A DNA stretch of 64,000 nucleotides from Roseobacter ponti (lineage in GTDB: Bacteria; Pseudomonadota; Alphaproteobacteria; Rhodobacterales; Rhodobacteraceae), in the NCBI RefSeq assembly GCF_012932215.1, contig NZ_CP048788.1, positions 2,790,001 to 2,854,000 on the forward strand. The letters run 5' to 3'. Both the position numbers and the translations under genes were made by a program. The notes under the pieces were generated by a model, which saw nothing but the letters and a program-made list of their open reading frames with translations, searched no databases and was not told where the DNA came from. Positions 18,059 through 27,147 of the stretch are shown here, one piece after another; positions within the stretch are counted from its first letter, which is position 1; each line of letters opens with the position of its first letter.

Positions 18059-18964
18059 ATGAATTTAGACCGGCCTATGCTCGGGATCCTGCTCATGCTG
18101 GGGTTCTGCATTCTGGCGCCCGTAGGCGACGCGATTGCAAAGATCCTGAGTGAGACGGTACCCCTCGGACAACTTGTACTGGTGCGTTTCGCCATACAGG
18201 CGCTTATCCTTATTCCGCTGATCTGGTTTACCGACAGGCTCTGGCGCATGACGCCGCGCGTCTTCTGGCTGACGCTCCTGCGCACGGTGCTGCATATCGC
18301 AGGCATCGCCATGATGGTGACCGCGTTGCGCTATCTGCCGCTGGCCGATGCTGTCGCGATTGCCTTTGTCATGCCGTTTATCATGCTTCTGCTGGGTAAA
18401 TACGCGTTGCAGGAAGAAGTGGGCGTGCGACGGATCACCGCCTGTGCTGTCGGCTTTGCCGGCACGCTGCTGGTGGTCCAGCCCAGCTTTGCGGAAGTCG
18501 GCTGGCCCGCACTTCTGCCCGTCGTCGTCGCGGTGAATTTTGCGTTTTTCATGCTGGTTACGCGCAAAATCGCGCGCGAGACGGACCCGATCAGCCTGCA
18601 GGCCGTCAGCGGTGTCATGGCAGTTGTTATGCTGCTGCCTTTGTTGCTGATCTTTCAGGGGACCGCCTGGACAGAGTTGCAGATCGTGAGCGTTTCAGCC
18701 TTTGACTGGACGCTGCTGCTGAGCATCGGCCTTCTCGGCACCGTGGCACACCTGCTGATGACCTGGTCGCTGCGTTATGCGCCCTCAACGACTCTGGCGC
18801 CGATGCAGTATCTGGAGATTCCATTTGCGACGATCCTCGGATTTCTTGTTTTCGGCGACTGGCCGGACCCCATGGCGGTTGTGGGGATCCTTATAACGAT
18901 GGCGGCAGGTCTCTATGTCGTTCTGCGCGAGCGGGCCACCGCCCTTGCGCTGGCAGCTGAGTAA
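18059..18964 (+). CDS. EamA/DMT superfamily membrane transporter
   Basis: The 301-residue protein has about ten hydrophobic helices in two EamA repeats (for example VGDAIAKILSETVPLGQLVL in the first, LLSIGLLGTVAHLLMTWSLR in the second), typical of drug/metabolite or amino acid metabolite exporters. The substrate is not predictable. Its last 74 bases overlap the 3' end of the convergent thiN. Confidence 0.85.
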   Translation: MNLDRPMLGILLMLGFCILAPVGDAIAKILSETVPLGQLVLVRFAIQALILIPLIWFTDRLWRMTPRVFWLTLLRTVLHIAGIAMMVTALRYLPLADAVAIAFVMPFIMLLLGKYALQEEVGVRRITACAVGFAGTLLVVQPSFAEVGWPALLPVVVAVNFAFFMLVTRKIARETDPISLQAVSGVMAVVMLLPLLLIFQGTAWTELQIVSVSAFDWTLLLSIGLLGTVAHLLMTWSLRYAPSTTLAPMQYLEIPFATILGFLVFGDWPDPMAVVGILITMAAGLYVVLRERATALALAAE

Positions 18965-19613
18965 AAAGCGCCGCCACCGCCCCCAGAAATTCGCGCGGCA
19001 GCAGACAAAGCATTAAGGGCGCGTGCATTTCCAGTTCCAGATCTCCGGTGGCAAGATTTGACGTTCCTGCTCGTTTTCCCGGCTCAAAGCTGATCCCGGC
19101 GACCGGCCATTTCAGTCCCTGCGACCGTCCGGTGACCGGCCCCATCGGAAAGAGCGACACGCGGGTGCCGGCCTCCATCCGGAGCGACATCTGCGGTGGG
19201 CAGAGAAACACCACATCGCGTTCAGTCAGCAGAACCACCGGGCTGTCGCACCGCACCACCATGGTACTCAGGGCCGCGAGCTGATGATCGGTACGGCCGC
19301 CGGAAAACCCCACAGCGATAATCAGCGGAGCATTGATATTGCGCAGCGCCTTGTCGAAATCGGTGCTGTCCTGTTCGGTGACCGGGTGCCTGTTTTCAGG
19401 CGGGATTTGCGCAAGTCCAGCAGGTGAGATAGAGTCCATATCGCCGATAACGGCGACCGGAACGTAGCCAGCGCCAAGCGCCGCGTCAGCGCCGCCGTCA
19501 GCCGCCACGCAGACCGGTGCGAGATCGGTTGCTGCGGCCAGATCACCCGCTCCGACACTGCCACCACCGACCAGCGTCACCGGTAAATGGCTCTCTACAA
19601 TGGTATTTTTCAC
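18891..19613 (-). CDS. thiN: Thiamine pyrophosphokinase
   Basis: The 240-residue protein has the TPK motifs AADGGADAAL, VAVIGDMDSIS, DSTDFDKAL and GFSGGRTDHQLA, which bind ATP, Mg and thiamine. It makes thiamine diphosphate directly from thiamine. The start is GTG (19611-19613) with no strong ribosome site. The Arg/Pro-rich C-terminal ~30 residues are antisense to the end of the EamA gene and are not part of the usual fold. Confidence 0.88.
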   Translation of the reverse strand: MKNTIVESHLPVTLVGGGSVGAGDLAAATDLAPVCVAADGGADAALGAGYVPVAVIGDMDSISPAGLAQIPPENRHPVTEQDSTDFDKALRNINAPLIIAVGFSGGRTDHQLAALSTMVVRCDSPVVLLTERDVVFLCPPQMSLRMEAGTRVSLFPMGPVTGRSQGLKWPVAGISFEPGKRAGTSNLATGDLELEMHAPLMLCLLPREFLGAVAALFTQLPAQGRWPARAERHRDLPPSL

Positions 19614-19749
19614 CGAAGTTTAACGTCCCTGGTTGAGTAAGTCACAATGTCGCCACGAAATGATACGGAAATAATCACAGATTCGGGCCCCTTTGGCACC
19701 TGCCATCTTGGTAAATATCTTGTTGATAAAAGCAGAGGACGAGCATCCG

Positions 19750-22086
19750 ATGATCAACAATAACAAGATCCTGACAGTTTCTTATGGAACATTTTCATGT
19801 ACGCTGGAAGGTTTCGACGACAGTTTCGAAACGATGAAGGCCATTGCCGAGTATTTCCGGGATCTTGCGGCTGATGACCGCTATTTTGGAGCAGAACCGC
19901 CGCAGCCTGACGCCGATATGCTGGCCCGCATTGCCGGCCGCGAAATGTCGCGCAGGGTAGAAGCAAGCGAGCATGAAGGCCGCATCCTGCTCAAAGCGCA
20001 TGAAGAAACCGCCCGGAGCGACGCGCCCGCCGCCGAACCCGCGCCGGTGCCGCCCGTCGCTGCATCCGCCGTGGCCTCTGAAACAGCCGGATCCGCGCCC
20101 TGGCAGGGTACGTATTCGCCAGCGCCGCAGCCACCGGAGGATCCCGCCCACCTTTCCGAGGCCGAGCCGGCGCAGCCCTTTGCCATCGACACGGCTCATT
20201 CCGCGCCCGTTGGTGCCGAAGCGCCGTCAGGCGCTGATGAGTTTTTTGCGGCCGGCATTCCGGTCCCTGCTGCCGGGACCACCCCGGCAGAAACCGGGTT
20301 TGAGGACGAAGTGGACACGCCGCCGGGCCCGGTCGCTGAGACCGCCAGAGCCCCCGGCGCAGACAGCATCACGGACCGGCTTGCCCGGATCCGCGCGGTC
20401 GTTTCCCGGCAGGTCGTCGTGACCGAAACCACCGGCATCTACGACGAAGAGGAGAGTGTGCCTGCTGCAGCCTCTGCCCCGAGCTTTGAAGCGATGGGTG
20501 TTCAGGACGACGCAGAGCTGCCTCAGGACGACGGGGTGGCGGTATCAGAGGACCCTTTGTCCGCAGTCGCGCGGGACATTGAATCCGCGCTGGATGCTGA
20601 TGACCATTTACTCGAGCAGGCGGATTCTGAGGATGAAGCCGAAGAAGAGGATGACCTCAGCGCGGTTCTGAGCCGCATTGAAGCCGGCGCCACGGCAGAG
20701 AGTGACATGGCGGCCAGCGTTGACGCCTCCGATGACACCGAAGACGACAGCGCGCAGGGCGGGGAAGACCAGATCACCTTCAGCCCGCAGTTTTTTGAAA
20801 CTGCCGAAGACGACGAGACAGACCAGAACGCTCTTTACGAGGACGACCCGGAGATGGTCGAAACCGACGCGGACGGGTTCGTCCCGGCGCCTGAGGAGAT
20901 GATCAGTACGGGACGCAACGAAGATCTGATTCTCACGGAAGATGAACTTACCGAAGATGATCTGCCCGAACAGCCCGAAAATGACGACACACTGACCGCC
21001 GAAGACAGGGGTGCAGCAGAAGAACTTCACCAGGATGCTGAAGATCTGTCCGACGAGGACGATGAAGAGACGTTTGCATCAGAGCACCTGCCGGAAAACG
21101 CTTATCAGTGGGATGATACCGCTGACGACGCTCCGGATGCGGAGAATGTTTCCGACGCGGAAGAGCGGCAATCCTCAGGCGGCAGTGACGTCGACGATGA
21201 AGTTGAGGCGGGCGATCCTGCTGAAGAGCCGATTGCGGAAGATGAAGAGCCCGCCCTCACCGGTCGTGTGATGAAAGTCAGTGCCTCCGAGCTTGAAGAT
21301 GCGTTGGAAACCGGTGAACTGGAAGAACTCAGTGAAGACGACAAAGCCGGCGACGAGGCCCGCGATCAATCCGACACGGACGCCCATGGCCACGCAGGGC
21401 GTGCCAACCTGCCTGACATCAGCGGTGTCAGCGGTGATGATGTGACCCGGCTGATGGCTGAGGCCGACCAGCAGATGGAAGAACCCGAAGGGGCAACGCG
21501 GCGCAGTGCCTTTGCCCATCTGCGCGCTGCCGTCGCCGCTCGCTTTGCCGATAAAACAATGGGTTCCGATGCAGAAGCTGAAGAAACCGCAGAAGCCTAC
21601 CGCAGTGATCTTGCCGAGGTTGTGCGTCCAAGACGCCCTGTCAGCGATGGCATCGGCACGAACCGACCGACAGATAAAAGCACTGCGCCCCTGAAACTGG
21701 TCGCGGAACAGCGGGTCGATACTGATGATGCGCGCGGCCCGGTTGCCCCGCGCCGGATCGCCGCCACAGTGCATGAAGATGAAGAGCTCTCAGAGGACAC
21801 CGGCTTTGCCGCCTTTGCCTCCGAAATGGGTGCCACTTCGTTGCCGGATCTGCTGGAAGCGGCAGCCGCCTATATGTCATTTGTCGAAGGGCAGGAGGAT
21901 TTCTCGCGCCCACAGCTGATGACCCGTGTGCGCCAGGCCTCAGAAGGCTCGGAGTTCACCCGAGAAGACGGTCTGCGCAGCTTTGGTCAGCTTCTGCGGT
22001 CGGGCAAGATCGAGAAAATGAAGGGCGGACGTTTTGCGGCCTCAGAAGACATTGGCTTTAAACCGGATGCCCGAGCCGCCGGCTGA
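19750..22086 (+). CDS. Large acidic, mostly disordered protein with conserved termini
   Basis: The 778-residue protein has a compact N-terminal ~75 residues (ILTVSYGTFSCTLEGFDDSF then YFRDLAADDRYFGAEPPQ). A central region of about 550 residues is dominated by Asp/Glu with Ala, Ser and Thr, without motifs. A folded-looking C-terminal ~85 residues contains SLPDLLEAAAAYMSFVEG and EDGLRSFGQLLRSGKIEKMK, resembling a small winged-helix. I recall similar Rhodobacterales proteins with CheA-like names, but no kinase or HPt motif is visible here. ATG 19750 is chosen because AGAGGA precedes it and the conserved N-terminus begins there. Function unknown. Confidence 0.7.
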   Translation: MINNNKILTVSYGTFSCTLEGFDDSFETMKAIAEYFRDLAADDRYFGAEPPQPDADMLARIAGREMSRRVEASEHEGRILLKAHEETARSDAPAAEPAPVPPVAASAVASETAGSAPWQGTYSPAPQPPEDPAHLSEAEPAQPFAIDTAHSAPVGAEAPSGADEFFAAGIPVPAAGTTPAETGFEDEVDTPPGPVAETARAPGADSITDRLARIRAVVSRQVVVTETTGIYDEEESVPAAASAPSFEAMGVQDDAELPQDDGVAVSEDPLSAVARDIESALDADDHLLEQADSEDEAEEEDDLSAVLSRIEAGATAESDMAASVDASDDTEDDSAQGGEDQITFSPQFFETAEDDETDQNALYEDDPEMVETDADGFVPAPEEMISTGRNEDLILTEDELTEDDLPEQPENDDTLTAEDRGAAEELHQDAEDLSDEDDEETFASEHLPENAYQWDDTADDAPDAENVSDAEERQSSGGSDVDDEVEAGDPAEEPIAEDEEPALTGRVMKVSASELEDALETGELEELSEDDKAGDEARDQSDTDAHGHAGRANLPDISGVSGDDVTRLMAEADQQMEEPEGATRRSAFAHLRAAVAARFADKTMGSDAEAEETAEAYRSDLAEVVRPRRPVSDGIGTNRPTDKSTAPLKLVAEQRVDTDDARGPVAPRRIAATVHEDEELSEDTGFAAFASEMGATSLPDLLEAAAAYMSFVEGQEDFSRPQLMTRVRQASEGSEFTREDGLRSFGQLLRSGKIEKMKGGRFAASEDIGFKPDARAAG

Positions 22087-22127
22087 CATACCGCCGGTCA
22101 GGCAAAGACATGCCGCGGCGTGGAATG

Positions 22128-22149
22128 AGCCGGCCCCGGGGGTCGGCTT
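22128..22149 (+). terminator. Probable terminator after the acidic protein gene
   Basis: AGCCG and CGGCT arms (22128-22132 and 22144-22148) with GC-rich inner pairing are followed by a T-rich stretch TTGTCTGTTTC. Confidence 0.45.
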
Positions 22150-22179
22150 GTCTGTTTCATTAACTTACGGAGCGTGAGA

Positions 22180-22404
22180 TCAGGGTTGGTCCTGATCCGG
22201 ATCCGCCTGGCCTATCCCTTTGAAGACAAACTTAAAGGGGATCGCCCAGACGATACCAAGAATGACATAGACCACCAGCTCGACCAGAATGGACGGCCGG
22301 TCCAGCCAGGCGACCACGTTCACCGCAACGATGATGTAGAGTGGCAGGCCGATCAGCAGGATCAGCAGGGACAGGCGGCGGCGCGCCTTGTAACTCAGCG
22401 TCAT
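22180..22404 (-). CDS. DUF2842 family small membrane protein
   Basis: The 74-residue protein starts with a basic segment (YKARRRLSLL) and has two hydrophobic helices (LLILLIGLPLYIIVAVNVVA and LVVYVILGIVWAIPFKFVF), matching the alphaproteobacterial DUF2842 family. It lies just downstream of purA on the same strand, 19 bases from its stop, and may be co-transcribed. The role is unknown. Confidence 0.8.
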   Translation of the reverse strand: MTLSYKARRRLSLLILLIGLPLYIIVAVNVVAWLDRPSILVELVVYVILGIVWAIPFKFVFKGIGQADPDQDQP

Positions 22405-22423
22405 AAAACCTCACATTGCGCCG

Positions 22424-23719
22424 TCAGTCGGCAAATGGATCTGTCACGAGAATCGTGTCTTCCCGCTCCGGTGAGGTGGAGAGTAGAGCGACCGGGCACT
22501 GGATCAACTCCTCGACCCGCCGGACGTATTTGATCGCATTGGCCGGCAGATCTGCCCAGCTGCGCGCGCCTTCGGTGGATTCGCTCCAGCCGGGCACTTC
22601 TTCATAGATCGGGGTGCAGCGCGCCTGGTGATCCGCAGCCGTCGGCAGATAATCCATCCGGGTGCCGTCCAGCTCGTAACCCACGCAGATTTTCAACGTC
22701 TCAAACCCGTCAAGCACGTCGAGTTTCGTGAGCGCAATGCCCGTGACACCCGAAGTGGCGCAGGTCTGGCGCACCAGCACGGCATCAAACCAGCCGCAGC
22801 GCCGTTTGCGCCCGGTCACGGTGCCAAATTCGTGGCCGCGCTCGCCCAGACGCTGGCCGTCCGCGTCGTCAAGCTCCGTCGGGAACGGCCCCTCGCCCAC
22901 CCGCGTCGTATAGGCTTTGACGATTCCCAGCACATAGTTAACGGCACCCGGCCCAAGGCCCACGCCGGTCGCGGCCTGGCCTGCGATCACATTGGAGGAG
23001 GTCACGAAAGGATACGTCCCGAAATCGATGTCGAGCAGCGCACCCTGCGCCCCTTCGAACAATATCCGGCGGCCGGCTTTGCGTTTTTCGTTGAGCACCT
23101 TCCACACAGGGGCTGCGTATTCGAGGATGCCGGGTGCCACATCGATGAGCTTTGCCAGCAGAGCGTCACGGTCAACAGGCTCGATCCCCAGACCACGGCG
23201 CAGCGGGTCATGGTGCTGCAGCGCGCGGTCCACCCGCGCCTCAAGCGTCGCCGGATCACCCAGATCGGCGACCCGCACAGAACGCCTGCCGACCTTATCC
23301 TCATAAGCCGGCCCGATGCCGCGCCCGGTCGTTCCGATCTTGGTGCCCTTGCTGGCGGCCTCTTCGCGGGCACGGTCAAGCTCCCCGTGGATGGGCAGGA
23401 TAAGCGGTGTATTCTCTGCGATCATCAATGTTTCCGGCGTGATCTCAACACCCTGCGCGCGGATCGCCTCAATCTCATTCAGAAGATGCCACGGGTCCAG
23501 CACAACTCCGTTGCCGATCACCGAAAGCTTCCCGCCCCGCACCACACCCGAGGGCAGTGCGTTGAGTTTATAGACCTTGCCGTCGATCACCAGGGTATGG
23601 CCCGCATTGTGCCCGCCCTGGAACCGCGCGATTACATCGGCGCGCTCACTGAGCCAGTCAACGATTTTGCCTTTTCCTTCATCGCCCCACTGGGCGCCGA
23701 CAACGACAACATTGGCCAT
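22424..23719 (-). CDS. purA: Adenylosuccinate synthase
   Basis: The 431-residue enzyme commits IMP to AMP synthesis using GTP and aspartate. Motifs are the P-loop [18 protein letters not shown] with catalytic Asp, [10 protein letters not shown] with catalytic His, [35 protein letters not shown] and the GTP-base motif TKLDVLDG. Length and start are as expected for the family. Confidence 0.97.
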   Translation of the reverse strand: MANVVVVGAQWGDEGKGKIVDWLSERADVIARFQGGHNAGHTLVIDGKVYKLNALPSGVVRGGKLSVIGNGVVLDPWHLLNEIEAIRAQGVEITPETLMIAENTPLILPIHGELDRAREEAASKGTKIGTTGRGIGPAYEDKVGRRSVRVADLGDPATLEARVDRALQHHDPLRRGLGIEPVDRDALLAKLIDVAPGILEYAAPVWKVLNEKRKAGRRILFEGAQGALLDIDFGTYPFVTSSNVIAGQAATGVGLGPGAVNYVLGIVKAYTTRVGEGPFPTELDDADGQRLGERGHEFGTVTGRKRRCGWFDAVLVRQTCATSGVTGIALTKLDVLDGFETLKICVGYELDGTRMDYLPTAADHQARCTPIYEEVPGWSESTEGARSWADLPANAIKYVRRVEELIQCPVALLSTSPEREDTILVTDPFAD

Positions 23720-23840
23720 AGCGGGTCCTTTTCATCCGGGTTAAACCGGCGCCGGTATAACCATGGTGGTGCCGGTGTGCCATGGACATTTTGCGGCACC
23801 GGACGATATTTGCGGGCAACGCGGGGTGACAGGTACGATT

Positions 23841-24245
23841 ATGGATGCAATGGGATTTCTCACGCGGTGGCTTTTTGCCTTCGTTCTGCTGGCCGCGACC
23901 TTCAATCCGACGCAGTATAATTACGTGCAGTGGGTGCGCGATTACGGCGCCCGGAACCTCTCTGTTGCCGTGCTGGCCGGCCTGCTTCTGACAGTTGGCT
24001 ATGTGATTTATCTGCGCGCAACGCTGCGCTCCATCGGCGGGCTCGGCATGACGCTGGTTCTGGCGATCGTGGCTGCGGTGATCTGGGTTCTGCACGACAT
24101 CGGTTTTATCGATCTTGCACAGCCCGGCATGAACGTCTGGCTGGGTCTTTTTGCTCTGTCGCTGGTGCTTGGCATCGGTCTGAGCTGGAGTCATGTCCGC
24201 CGCGCGCTCTCGGGACAGGCCGATATGGACGATGTTGATGAGTGA
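23841..24245 (+). CDS. Conserved membrane protein (DUF6524-like)
   Basis: The 134-residue protein has four hydrophobic helices (residues ~5-20, 35-55, 60-80 and 90-110) and a short acidic tail (GQADMDDVDE). TFNPTQYNYVQWV is distinctive. ATG 23841 gives MDAMGFLTRWLFAFVLL, whereas the extension to 23763 is non-membrane and includes odd Cys/His residues. It is divergent from purA. I believe it belongs to the family named DUF6524 but cannot confirm this. Function unknown. Confidence 0.65.
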   Translation: MDAMGFLTRWLFAFVLLAATFNPTQYNYVQWVRDYGARNLSVAVLAGLLLTVGYVIYLRATLRSIGGLGMTLVLAIVAAVIWVLHDIGFIDLAQPGMNVWLGLFALSLVLGIGLSWSHVRRALSGQADMDDVDE

Positions 24246-24320
24246 GCCACTGTCCCGGCACCCGCGGAGGACTGGCCCTGCGCCGCGTCACATGTCAGTA
24301 TCGCAGCAAGGGAGCCTGAA

Positions 24321-24539
24321 ATGAGAGCAAAAACAGACCGGCCGGAAGATTTCCAGAAGTTCTATTATGCCAAAGTCGGCCTTGGCGAGGGCTGCGGTTG
24401 CGCCGAACGCGTGATCGACATGCATGAGTTCGACCGGCTCGCAGGCAAGCCGAAGCTGCGACTGCCGCGCCTGCCGGCCAGGGGAAGCTTCAGGCGATTT
24501 CTCAACAAAGCAGGGCTGACCTCGCGCCCGCGTCGCTAA
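24321..24539 (+). CDS. Small basic protein of unknown function
   Basis: The 72-residue basic protein has a GCGCAE motif (GLGEGCGCAERVIDM) and an Arg/Pro-rich C-terminus. CAAGGGAG about 9 bases upstream of the ATG is a good ribosome site, supporting translation. The final 4 bases overlap the 3' end of the convergent nitrile hydratase activator gene. No family recognised. Confidence 0.55.
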   Translation: MRAKTDRPEDFQKFYYAKVGLGEGCGCAERVIDMHEFDRLAGKPKLRLPRLPARGSFRRFLNKAGLTSRPRR

Positions 24540-24850
24540 TCCGCCAGCTGCACCGGTGCGCCGTGTGGCGTGCTCAGATAGGCCGCTTCCCAGCCCGCTC
24601 TGATGCGGGCGATCTCACCCGGGGCGGCCATTCCGCGGTCTGTGAGCATGCTTTCGAGGGTTTCCAACCAGGCATTGAAGTAATCCGGGCCGCCGTCGAG
24701 CTCGCGGGTCAGGCCGTGACTTTTGAGTGTCCCGCCGAAAGCCTGCGCCCAGTCGGGCCAGGTGAAATGTCCCGCTTCGCTGAGATGCACGGTCAGGGCA
24801 AAAACCTGCGCGTGCCAGGGCTCTGAAAAAGCCGGTTCAGGCGCGCTCAT
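24536..24850 (-). CDS. Nitrile hydratase activator/accessory protein (P14K-like)
   Basis: The 104-residue protein resembles the N-terminal domain of nitrile hydratase beta subunits (EPWHAQVFALTVHLSEAGHFTW, YFNAWLETLESML). This is the family of P14K-type activators that swap the alpha subunit to deliver cobalt. ATG 24850 has GGAGG 7 bases upstream and overlaps the beta subunit stop as ATGA, so translation is coupled. Order alpha-beta-activator is that of cobalt-type operons. Confidence 0.85.
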   Translation of the reverse strand: MSAPEPAFSEPWHAQVFALTVHLSEAGHFTWPDWAQAFGGTLKSHGLTRELDGGPDYFNAWLETLESMLTDRGMAAPGEIARIRAGWEAAYLSTPHGAPVQLAD

Positions 24851-25521
24851 GGGGCAACCTCCAGATAGCTCTGCCACAGATCGAGAACCACTTCGTCGCC
24901 GGGATGTTCAGGATGCGTCCAGAGCTCGGAGGCCGGGAACGCCACGGCGTAAAGCGGCTCGGCGGCATCGCCCAGATGATGTGCAGAACTGTCGGGCAGG
25001 ATATGCGTTCCGTGAAAGCGCAGAATGCGCCCGCGCGCACCGGCCGCATATGCTGGCAGCCGGGTGTGACCCCCGTCGACAAGCCGGTTACCGTTTTTCC
25101 GCCGCGTGATCACAGCGTCCCCGGGTGCGAACTGCTGCGCGATATCAGATGGCCGGTCCGCAGGCCCGCCTGTCGCAAGTACGCCTGCCACGCGGTCTGC
25201 CGTGAGCATCCTGTCGCTTGTTCCGCTCTGAACCGGTGCCTGACCGGACAATTCTTCGCGGCTCACCAGACCGGTCTCCGCCAGCAGGTCCGCAAGACCG
25301 GCCATCCATTTCTCGTAATATGAAAACCGCGCATAGTCAGTCGGCGACAGGCTTTCACGCGCGTGACGGGAGACGTCAATATTCCACTTGCCCAGCGCCC
25401 CGCAGGCCAGCGTCAGCGCCAGAGCCCGAGGATGCCAGTCAATGTGAAACACCGGCGTTTCCGGTTCCGGGATGACCGCACCGTCGCCGAAACGCCCGCC
25501 CATATCATGCGGACGGCTCAT
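24847..25521 (-). CDS. nthB: Nitrile hydratase beta subunit
   Basis: The 224-residue protein begins with the family signature HDMGGRFGDGAVIPEPETPVF-like region (residues 5-25). It continues with ALALTLACGALGKWNIDVSRHARE and a C-terminal SH3-like barrel (FAPGDAVITRRKNGNRLVDGG, GDEVVLDLWQSYLEVAP). It forms the alpha-beta dimer that hydrates nitriles to amides. ATG 25521 overlaps the alpha stop (ATGA). The frame continues upstream but the family signature begins here. Confidence 0.92.
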   Translation of the reverse strand: MSRPHDMGGRFGDGAVIPEPETPVFHIDWHPRALALTLACGALGKWNIDVSRHARESLSPTDYARFSYYEKWMAGLADLLAETGLVSREELSGQAPVQSGTSDRMLTADRVAGVLATGGPADRPSDIAQQFAPGDAVITRRKNGNRLVDGGHTRLPAYAAGARGRILRFHGTHILPDSSAHHLGDAAEPLYAVAFPASELWTHPEHPGDEVVLDLWQSYLEVAP

Positions 25522-26132
25522 GCTGCCCGTCCTGCAAGGCCGGTTCCGATCATGCTGTCGCGGGTCACAAACGCCATCAGCTCTTCTTCCGACATCCCGT
25601 CGGTGCCATCCGGGCGCTGCGGTATTACAAGATAACGGACCTCGGCTGTGGAATCCCAGACCCGCACGGCCGTGCCGGCCGGCAGTGTAACTCCGAATTC
25701 GCCCAGGACTTTGCGGGGCTCGCGCACGGCCCGGGCCCGGTAGGCATCTGATTTGTACCAGCCGGGCGGTATGCCCAGCAACGGCCACGGATAACAGCTG
25801 CAGAGTGTGCAAACGACCATGTTGTGCACCTCGTCGGTATTCTCAACTGCCACCATATGTTCTCCCTGACGCCCGTAATAGCCCATTTCGGCCACTACCG
25901 GGGTGGCGTCATCCATGAGCGCTTTGCGGAACGCGGGATCGGTCCAGGCCCTGACGACGACGCGCGCGCCGTTTCGGGGGCCGATCCTGTGAGCATAGGT
26001 ATCGATGATCTCATCCAGCGCTTTCGGATCAACCAGACCTTTGCGTGTGAGGATCGTCTCAAGGGTCCGGACCCGCAAAGCAGGATCAGAGGGCAGAAGG
26101 CTGTGCGGGTGGTCGGAATGATCATGCGGCAT
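25518..26132 (-). CDS. nthA: Nitrile hydratase alpha subunit, cobalt type
   Basis: The 204-residue subunit holds the metal centre VCTLCSCYPW (Cys108, Cys111, Ser112, Cys113). Thr after the first Cys and Tyr after the last mark the non-corrin cobalt type; iron enzymes usually have CSLCSC. Cys111 and Cys113 are expected to be oxidised to sulfinate and sulfenate. WPLLGIPPGWYKSDAYRARAV follows, as in the family. It converts nitriles to amides in the cytoplasm. No amidase or cobalt transporter is adjacent, so the physiological nitrile is unknown. Confidence 0.93.
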   Translation of the reverse strand: MPHDHSDHPHSLLPSDPALRVRTLETILTRKGLVDPKALDEIIDTYAHRIGPRNGARVVVRAWTDPAFRKALMDDATPVVAEMGYYGRQGEHMVAVENTDEVHNMVVCTLCSCYPWPLLGIPPGWYKSDAYRARAVREPRKVLGEFGVTLPAGTAVRVWDSTAEVRYLVIPQRPDGTDGMSEEELMAFVTRDSMIGTGLAGRAA

Positions 26133-26349
26133 GGCGCATCATGACAACGCGCCGCCATGAATGTCCAGCAGGGCAGACCCGATTCTGAGGGAGGTTCCGG
26201 ACCTGCCCCGTAACATGCCGCGGGACAACAAAAACAATCGCATCCGGATCTGTCTATTTCGTGCTATGATCGTCGCAGGGAAGCACATCTGTAGCGCCTC
26301 ATTTCCAGGATAAACCTCTTAGAGCATGCGCGAGAACACATTGCTTCCA

Positions 26350-26378
26350 AAAGACCGTTGCTTCGCGCGACGGTCTTT
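26350..26378. terminator. Hairpin, possible bidirectional terminator
   Basis: AAAGACCGT (26350-26358) pairs with ACGGTCTTT (26370-26378), with a further G-U and two G-C pairs inside and a 5-base loop. A tract before and TTT after fit weak termination in either direction. Confidence 0.45.
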
Positions 26379-26529
26379 CCCTGTAAAACCCTGATATTCT
26401 GCGACACGCCCCCGGCGGCAGCGTCCGGGCATCGTGCATCTGGCTGACCCTGCGGTCCGGTGCTATCTACCGGAAAAACCGGAGCAGGCAGCGCAGCACC
26501 ACCACAAGCACCCTTTGCGCATTCCTCCC

Positions 26530-26558
26530 TTGCGAGCCGGGGCAAACTTGCCTAGATA
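26530..26558 (+). promoter_or_regulatory. Predicted sigma-70 promoter for secG
   Basis: TTGCGA (26530-26535), a 17-base spacer and TAGATA (26553-26558) lie 35 bases before the secG start. Confidence 0.5.
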
Positions 26559-26592
26559 CCCCGAAAGCCCGAACCACAGCCCGAAGGTTTCC

Positions 26593-26958
26593 ATGGAAAA
26601 CGTCGTCCTGATCGTCCACCTTATTCTCGCGCTCAGCCTGATCGCAGTCGTGCTGCTTCAGCGCTCCGAAGGCGGTGGTCTGGGCATGGGCGGCGGCGGC
26701 GGTGGTGCCGTATCAGGGCGTGCCGCGGCAACTGCGCTGGGCAAGCTGACCTGGTTGCTGGCGATTGCCTTTATCTGCACCTCGATCACGCTGACGATTT
26801 TTGCAGCCGAGAATGCCTCCGGATCTTCGGTTGTGGACCGCCTGGGCGTGACCCCGCCGGCGCTGAACGAGCCCGCGTCTCCTGCAGGACCCGAAGGCGA
26901 CGATCTGCTGCCCCCGGCACCGGGTGACAATGCGCCTTTGGTGCCAACCCTCGAATAA
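26593..26958 (+). CDS. secG: Preprotein translocase subunit SecG
   Basis: The 121-residue protein has two membrane helices (VVLIVHLILALSLIAVVLLQ and LTWLLAIAFICTSITLTIF) separated by a Gly-rich loop (EGGGLGMGGGGGGAVSGRAA), the SecG signature. The C-terminal ~45 residues are Pro/Ala-rich, as in alphaproteobacteria. It stimulates SecYEG export. ATG 26593 gives the canonical MENVVLIVHL start. It precedes pyrG, a common alphaproteobacterial arrangement. Confidence 0.93.
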   Translation: MENVVLIVHLILALSLIAVVLLQRSEGGGLGMGGGGGGAVSGRAAATALGKLTWLLAIAFICTSITLTIFAAENASGSSVVDRLGVTPPALNEPASPAGPEGDDLLPPAPGDNAPLVPTLE

Positions 26959-27147
26959 AACCAACCAGACCTTGCGGCAGGCACGTAAGGCGCAACATCA
27001 TGTTGCGGTGTGGCTTGCTTTTGATATGCGAATCCTGATACCCTTAAATCCCGTGGTGCTGTGAAATTTCATGGCCCGCCCGGACGGATTTTACTGGTTT
27101 TCCAGGGTCTGCGCGGTCTCTGCTGACGACACGGGAGCTTTCAGAGC

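Larger units (their letters stand above)
26133..26592. other. Long intergenic region between nthA and secG
   Basis: This 460-base region has no convincing coding gene. It holds a strong hairpin (26350-26378) and the secG promoter (26530-26558). The nitrile hydratase promoter presumably lies in the first 100 bases, but I cannot place it. Confidence 0.6.

Noticed and set aside
22628-23920. 430-codon plus-strand frame over purA
   Set aside because: Antisense to purA, which carries all catalytic motifs.
26264-26545. 93-codon minus-strand frame upstream of secG
   Set aside because: Runs through the secG promoter and a hairpin; composition unlike a folded protein.
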